From assembly GCA_963697525.1 (NCBI GenBank), contig OY969087.1, forward strand, positions 3,968,001 through 4,032,000: a stretch of DNA of 64,000 bases, in the 5' to 3' direction. Within the stretch, counting starts at the first letter, position 1, and each line of letters opens with the position of its first letter. Below, piece by piece: positions 60,468 through 64,000 of the stretch. The position numbers were made by a program, and so were the translations under genes. Source of the DNA: Bradymonas sp963697525. GTDB lineage: Bacteria > Myxococcota_A > Bradymonadia > Bradymonadales > Bradymonadaceae. A model generated the notes under the pieces. It made no database searches. It was not told where the DNA came from and was given only the letters and a program-made list of their open reading frames with translations.

Positions 60468-61433
60468 ATGAAATACCTCAAGTGGCTAGGTGTCGTTGTT
60501 GTCGTCCTCCTGTTGATGGGAGCCGCCGGCTACGGGTACGCGAGCTATACCTCGGGAAATCTTCTGTCGAAGACCTACAAGACCCATCGGGTCGATTTCC
60601 CGGTGCCGTGGCCGCTGACCAAAGAAGAGGCCGCCAAGGTCCAGCAGGCCGACCCCAAAGCGGACCTGAAGGCCGTCGCGCTGCAGCGCGCCCGCAAGCG
60701 CGGCAAGCACCTGGTCGAGGCGCGGTATGTGTGCGTGGAGTGCCACGGCGGGGACTTCGGTGGGGGCACCATGGTCGACGACCCCGCCGGCATCGGCTCG
60801 CTTCACGGGCCGAACCTCACCACCGGAAAAGGCGGCGTCACGGCGGACTTCACGGTGGCCGATTGGGATCGCATCGTGCGCCATGGAGTCATGCCCGACG
60901 GTACCCCTGCACTGATGCCGTCGGGGGACTTCCAGCATATGACCGATCGCGAGCTGAGCGACATCATCGCCTACGTGCGCTCGCGTCCGCCCGTCGACAA
61001 GACCATGCCGCCAAACCACCTCGGTCCTCTGGGCAACGTGTTGCTGGCGGTCGGTAAGATTAAGCTGTCGGCGACGGAAATCAATGACCACTTCGCCGCC
61101 CACCCCAAACTACCGCCCACGGCAGCGACCAGCGCTGACTTCGGAAAGCACCTCAGCCAGGTATGCACGTCGTGTCACGGCTCGGACTATCGCGGTGGGC
61201 CCATCGCCCAGGGCCCGCCGAGCTGGCCGCCGGCCTACGACCTGACCCGGTTGAACAAGTGGAGCTTCGAGCAATTCGAGGCGGTGTTGCGCACCGGCAC
61301 GCGTCCCGACGGTTCCAAGGTCAAGGCCCCGATGGACAACATGGTCCTCTACGGCGCGAAAATGACCGACACCGAGATGCACGCGCTATTTGCCTACCTG
61401 AGTTCTCTAAAGCCCCAACCGACGAAGAAGTGA
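60468..61433 (+). CDS. membrane-anchored diheme cytochrome c
   Basis: A 321-residue protein with an N-terminal membrane helix (residues 6-27) and two cytochrome c domains: CVECH at 89-93 and CTSCH at 233-237, with Met ligands likely in MPDGTPALMPSG and APMDNMVLYG. Membrane-tethered electron carrier in the periplasm. It follows the GST gene and may be under the same TetR control. The likely partner oxidoreductase is not in view. Confidence 0.9.
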   Translation: MKYLKWLGVVVVVLLLMGAAGYGYASYTSGNLLSKTYKTHRVDFPVPWPLTKEEAAKVQQADPKADLKAVALQRARKRGKHLVEARYVCVECHGGDFGGGTMVDDPAGIGSLHGPNLTTGKGGVTADFTVADWDRIVRHGVMPDGTPALMPSGDFQHMTDRELSDIIAYVRSRPPVDKTMPPNHLGPLGNVLLAVGKIKLSATEINDHFAAHPKLPPTAATSADFGKHLSQVCTSCHGSDYRGGPIAQGPPSWPPAYDLTRLNKWSFEQFEAVLRTGTRPDGSKVKAPMDNMVLYGAKMTDTEMHALFAYLSSLKPQPTKK

Positions 61434-61532
61434 CGCCCGACCAAATCGGCCCGCCTCACACTGTCTGAGTTCCATGCGTGCAGGAGGACTCGGGCCTGGA
61501 AGCGCAGCCCCTTGCTTCTTTTCCGCCGGCAC

Positions 61533-61613
61533 TCCTTCGATTCGTTGAATGCGTTGCTCGTAGAGCTTGGGTCGAACCGTAAGGAGATTGGGCGGATTAT
61601 CGCCGAGGGTTAA
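61533..61613 (+). pseudogene. antitoxin C-terminal fragment
   Basis: 26 codons plus a TAA read SFDSLNALLVELGSNRKEIG and on to RIIAEG, matching the end of the antitoxin at 62478-62792 (SFDSLIASLVELGANRQEIG). No start or HTH remains. Confidence 0.75.
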
Positions 61614-61694
61614 TTCGGCGCAGCCCGCACGGCTCCGCTCGCAGATTGTTATGGACGGATGCGCCGTGTGATGTTGTTGGCGTGCGTCGCTGCC

Positions 61695-61740
61695 ACGCCG
61701 ACCCCCACCCCGGGCCTTGGCCCGGGGTGGGGGTCGGCGT
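61695..61740. repeat. 22-bp perfect palindrome with TT loop
   Basis: Arms 61695-61716 and 61719-61740 are exact inverses around TT. One arm (GGGCC to GGTCGGCG) resembles the end of the 251-bp repeat (GGGCCTTGGCCCGTGGTGGG), so it may be a third, folded derivative. It is a very stable hairpin; no U-tract. Confidence 0.65.
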
Positions 61741-61844
61741 TAGCCAGTTAATAAGCGGCTTTCAGGTATCCTGATGCCGCGACTGCATCGCACACGTAGC
61801 TGAGCCAAACCGGCGCCGAGACAACAATCGTCTACTCGCCTAAC

Positions 61845-61955
61845 TAACTCGCTTTCAAGCAACGACACTAGGTCGCGCTCGCGGTTGAAGCCCCGGGCTT
61901 CAATCAGGTCAACTCGTCGCGTCGCTCGGGCAACCATTTGTCGAGCGTCGACCAT
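61845..61955 (-). pseudogene. nucleotidyltransferase C-terminal fragment
   Basis: Codes for VDLIEARGFNRERDLVSLLE on the minus strand, like the end of the gene at 63461 (VRLIEARGFNCERELLSLLE). N-terminal NTase motifs are absent. Part of a degraded copy of the accessory segment. Confidence 0.7.
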
Positions 61956-62049
61956 TTGTCCCCCAACTTCCCTACGCTGGCGCTTCGGTCGGATGGGGCT
62001 ACCAAGGCCTTCCTCGGCGACGCCTCGTCGGTTGGCGAACGCCCATTTG

Positions 62050-62112
62050 CTCGCTCGGCGAAATATACTATATTTGATATACGTTGGATGCGTGAGAGTA
62101 CCTGAAAGTCCG
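62050..62112 (+). promoter_or_regulatory. toxin-antitoxin promoter region
   Basis: AT-rich ATATACTATATTTGATATAC (from 62064) forms an imperfect dyad, a likely antitoxin/HTH site near the -10 region. AGGAGTCGG stands before the toxin ATG at 62123. Confidence 0.45.
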
Positions 62113-62122
62113 TAGGAGTCGG

Positions 62123-62464
62123 ATGTCCGATGATGACAAACCGCTGATTTGGTTGGCTAACTCGGTGACAACGCCACCCATGTCGACGCCAGCGAGGCGA
62201 GAAACAGGATTCTTACTGAGGCTCATCCAAGGCGGCGACATGCTCTCGATGCCCGAGTCGCGCCCGATGCCGTCCATTGGCCCGAGGTGTCACGAGCTTC
62301 GTGTCGACGACGAGCCTAACGGTGTCACTTGGCGAATCTTCTACCGCATTGATTCGGATGCCATCGTGATCGTTCATTGGTGCAAGAAGAAGACGCAAAA
62401 GACTCCAAAGAAGGACATCGACCTGTGTAAGAAACGCCTGGCGCGTTATGACCAACACTCTTGA
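62123..62464 (+). CDS. HigB/Gp49-like toxin (RelE superfamily)
   Basis: A 113-residue protein. A C-terminal WRIFYRIDSDAIVIVHWCKK and the TQKTPKKDIDLCKKRLARY tail match phage Gp49-like/HigB toxins of the RelE fold, ribosome-dependent mRNA interferases. The usual N-terminal region is preceded here by a polar stretch (MSDDDKPLIWLAN). Followed 13 bp later by its antitoxin. AGGAG lies at good distance before the ATG. Confidence 0.82.
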   Translation: MSDDDKPLIWLANSVTTPPMSTPARRETGFLLRLIQGGDMLSMPESRPMPSIGPRCHELRVDDEPNGVTWRIFYRIDSDAIVIVHWCKKKTQKTPKKDIDLCKKRLARYDQHS

Positions 62465-62477
62465 CGGAGCACACGCA

Positions 62478-62792
62478 ATGGATAAGGAAAAGCGCGAAAG
62501 ACTCGAAGCCGACGGTTGGAAGGTTGGTACGGCGTCGGAGTTTCTCGGCCTTACGGAAGCTGACGAACTGTTCATCGAACTGCGCCTGGCGCTCACCAAG
62601 CATTTGCGCCAGATGCGCAAGGCGAGGGGCGTGACACAAAAGCAACTCGCCGAACGGCTGGGCACGAGTCAACCGCGCGTCTCGCAGATGGAAAATGGAA
62701 ACGAGGACGTTTCCTTCGATTCGTTGATCGCGTCCCTCGTGGAGCTTGGGGCGAACCGTCAGGAGATCGGGCGGATCATCGCCGAGGGTTGA
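62478..62792 (+). CDS. XRE-type antitoxin (HigA-like)
   Basis: A 104-residue DNA-binding antitoxin: helix-turn-helix in VTQKQLAERLGTSQPRVSQM, then SFDSLIASLVELGANRQEI. Binds the toxin and represses the operon. The ATG at 62478 is preferred over 62448, which would overlap the toxin; GGAG is 9 nt upstream. A second, degraded antitoxin end is at 61533. Confidence 0.85.
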   Translation: MDKEKRERLEADGWKVGTASEFLGLTEADELFIELRLALTKHLRQMRKARGVTQKQLAERLGTSQPRVSQMENGNEDVSFDSLIASLVELGANRQEIGRIIAEG

Positions 62793-62961
62793 TTCCGAGA
62801 TGAACTGCAGTCGGTCGTCGTGCCGAGCAGTCGAGAAGGCGGAGCTATTCATCTCGGTTGCTCGGAGAGGCGGTTGTACGGGCGGATCCCTCTAGGATTT
62901 AGAGGATAGACGCCGCGACGATGCCGTTCAACGAGGTCAGGTGGAGGTGTTGCGGACCGCG

Positions 62962-63212
62962 CGCCGATCGGTGTCGACGGGTTGGGGAATCGAATGGGCG
63001 AGGGCGGTCGCCGATTCGACAGGTCGTATGACCCGTCAGCGTCGGTATGGCGATCCCACAATCCATCACACGCGGGCTCATCGCCAACACGCCCACAAAC
63101 CGGCGACCACGCGCTTAGCGTGCGCGGCCTTGGCCCGCACGCTTCGTGGTGGCTGTATTTTACGAGCCTCGGGCCGTGGCCCGTGGTGGGGGTCGACGTG
63201 GCAATGTGGTTC
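62962..63212. repeat. 251-bp dispersed repeat, copy B
   Basis: Partner of 57621-57871 with the same orientation and length. It lies between the toxin-antitoxin pair and the nucleotidyltransferase. The flanks 63213-63460 hold a second shared block (63320-63395) that resembles 61984-62045. No gene is evident in 62793-63460. Confidence 0.8.
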
Positions 63213-63460
63213 GTTCGGGGTGAGATACGCGAGTTAGCGCCGGAGGCGCGAAGGCGGGCCAGAGTCCCGCGCCCCGGCAGTGCGCGCGATGTCCGTCTCG
63301 GTCGCTTCGCTCCCAGCGTGCTTCGGTCGGATGGGGCTACAGAGGCCTTCCGAGGCTACGCCTCGGTCGGCGCGCTTCGCCTACGGCTGCGCTTGTTTGG
63401 GTGAGCCCGGGACGCCTGCCCTCAGCGATGAAGCCGAGGCCGACATGCGGCTGAAACTAT

Positions 63461-64000
63461 CTACTCGCCGAGCTCGTCCTCCAGCAACGACAGTAGTTCG
63501 CGCTCGCAGTTGAAGCCTCGGGCTTCGATCAGGCGGACAGCTCGGCGGGCAGCTTCCCTTTCGCCTGCGTCCAGATAGGCCGCCAAATGCTTCAGGTCGA
63601 TGGCGTCTTGTGGGCGTGTCATGGGGTCTGCGGACAAAAGCTTCAGCGCGAACAAATGCCCGGGGCGAGCGACTGGAACAACGACATCGGGGGCAATTTC
63701 GAGGGACCGAGCGTCGGCGGCGAGTTCAGGTTCGATGCCAGACGAAGCGAAGAGCAGGTCGATAACGATGCCGTGCGCGGCCCCGGCGCGATGGGTGCGA
63801 ATCGTGGCGAGGCGATTGGTGGAGTCCTGCTCGATCACCGACTCGATGACGAAGCCGGACGCCGACCAGGCGTGCGCAAACTGCTCGGCTTCGGCGTCAT
63901 CTTCGACGGCGACCGCGATGTCGATGTCTCGGGTGAAGCGCGGTTCGACGTAAGTCGAGACGGCGAGTCCACCAATCAGTGCCCACTTCTTGTCGAGCTC
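63461..64000 (-). CDS. AbiEii-like nucleotidyltransferase, N-terminus outside window
   Basis: Open on the minus strand from the window edge to 63461, at least 179 residues. WALIGGLAVSTYVEPRF and TRDIDIAV (the GG and D-x-D motifs of the nucleotidyltransferase fold) are visible at the edge, then the alpha-helical C-terminus (DLKHLAAYLDAGEREAARR). Type IV toxin-antitoxin and defence AbiEii proteins have this fold. The start is not in the window. A C-terminal fragment of a relative lies at 61845. Confidence 0.8.
   Translation of the reverse strand, partial: ELDKKWALIGGLAVSTYVEPRFTRDIDIAVAVEDDAEAEQFAHAWSASGFVIESVIEQDSTNRLATIRTHRAGAAHGIVIDLLFASSGIEPELAADARSLEIAPDVVVPVARPGHLFALKLLSADPMTRPQDAIDLKHLAAYLDAGEREAARRAVRLIEARGFNCERELLSLLEDELGE

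Overview
The window is high-GC bacterial DNA with many secreted, Cys-rich, repeat-built lipoproteins (leucine-rich repeat, RCC1-like, YWTD-like propeller and DUF4215-like types). Together with a clade II nos operon and two TetR regulators with the GST and cytochrome c genes, this points to a Myxococcota-type bacterium, perhaps a Bradymonadales relative. The taxonomic call is inference from gene content only.

Region 1 (1-10.3 kb) holds a partial YceI-like gene, an outer-membrane porin and a compact minus-strand nitrous oxide reductase operon: nosZ, monoheme cytochrome c, nosB-like, nosD, nosF, nosL, nosY. NosZ reduces N2O, NosD/F/Y with NosL serve copper-site maturation, and the cytochrome c probably delivers electrons. 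Region 2 (10.3-14.3 kb) has a phasin-like protein and a 3-hydroxyacyl-CoA dehydrogenase near tandem operator dyads, a 163-bp foldback element, and a LysR regulator divergent from a short-chain dehydrogenase preceded by a 43-residue membrane peptide.

Region 3 (14.3-20.2 kb) is a tightly coupled six-gene minus-strand cassette: STM4011 and STM4012 radical SAM enzymes, STM4013 hydrolase (frameshifted here), a HAD hydrolase, STM4014 ATP-grasp-like protein and STM4015 LRR protein. The families are recognised but the pathway has no function known to me; this is the best candidate for an undescribed system. The oxidoreductase gene at 20.5 kb carries the same ~77-bp promoter/operator element as the LysR/SDR locus, suggesting one small regulon that flanks the cassette.

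Region 4 (21.5-30.5 kb) has a transglutaminase-like lipoprotein, a methyltransferase, a DUF488 protein, a membrane protein and a divergent oxyR-katG pair. katG contains eight single-base insertions and oxyR one. An AsmA/TamB-like gene and a Pmp3-type membrane protein follow. Region 5 (30.6-39.9 kb) is dominated by three tandem paralogous LRR lipoproteins and an unrecognised 400-residue protein. Region 6 (40-44 kb) contains a palindromic 18-bp-repeat locus and a 1,809-bp ISKra4-type insertion sequence. The insertion sequence splits a flavin monooxygenase gene and left a 9-bp target duplication.

Region 7 (44-57.6 kb) is a run of surface lipoproteins, a divergent YebC paralogue, two adjoining gene fragments, an aldo/keto reductase, a RibD-type reductase and methyltransferases. 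Region 8 (57.6-64 kb) begins with a truncated tRNA-Pro 3' half, two overlapping TetR genes divergent from a GST and a diheme cytochrome c, and ends in a degraded accessory segment. That segment has a HigB/HigA-type toxin-antitoxin pair, an AbiEii-like nucleotidyltransferase running off the window, fragments of duplicate copies, and a 251-bp dispersed repeat also present at 57.6 kb.
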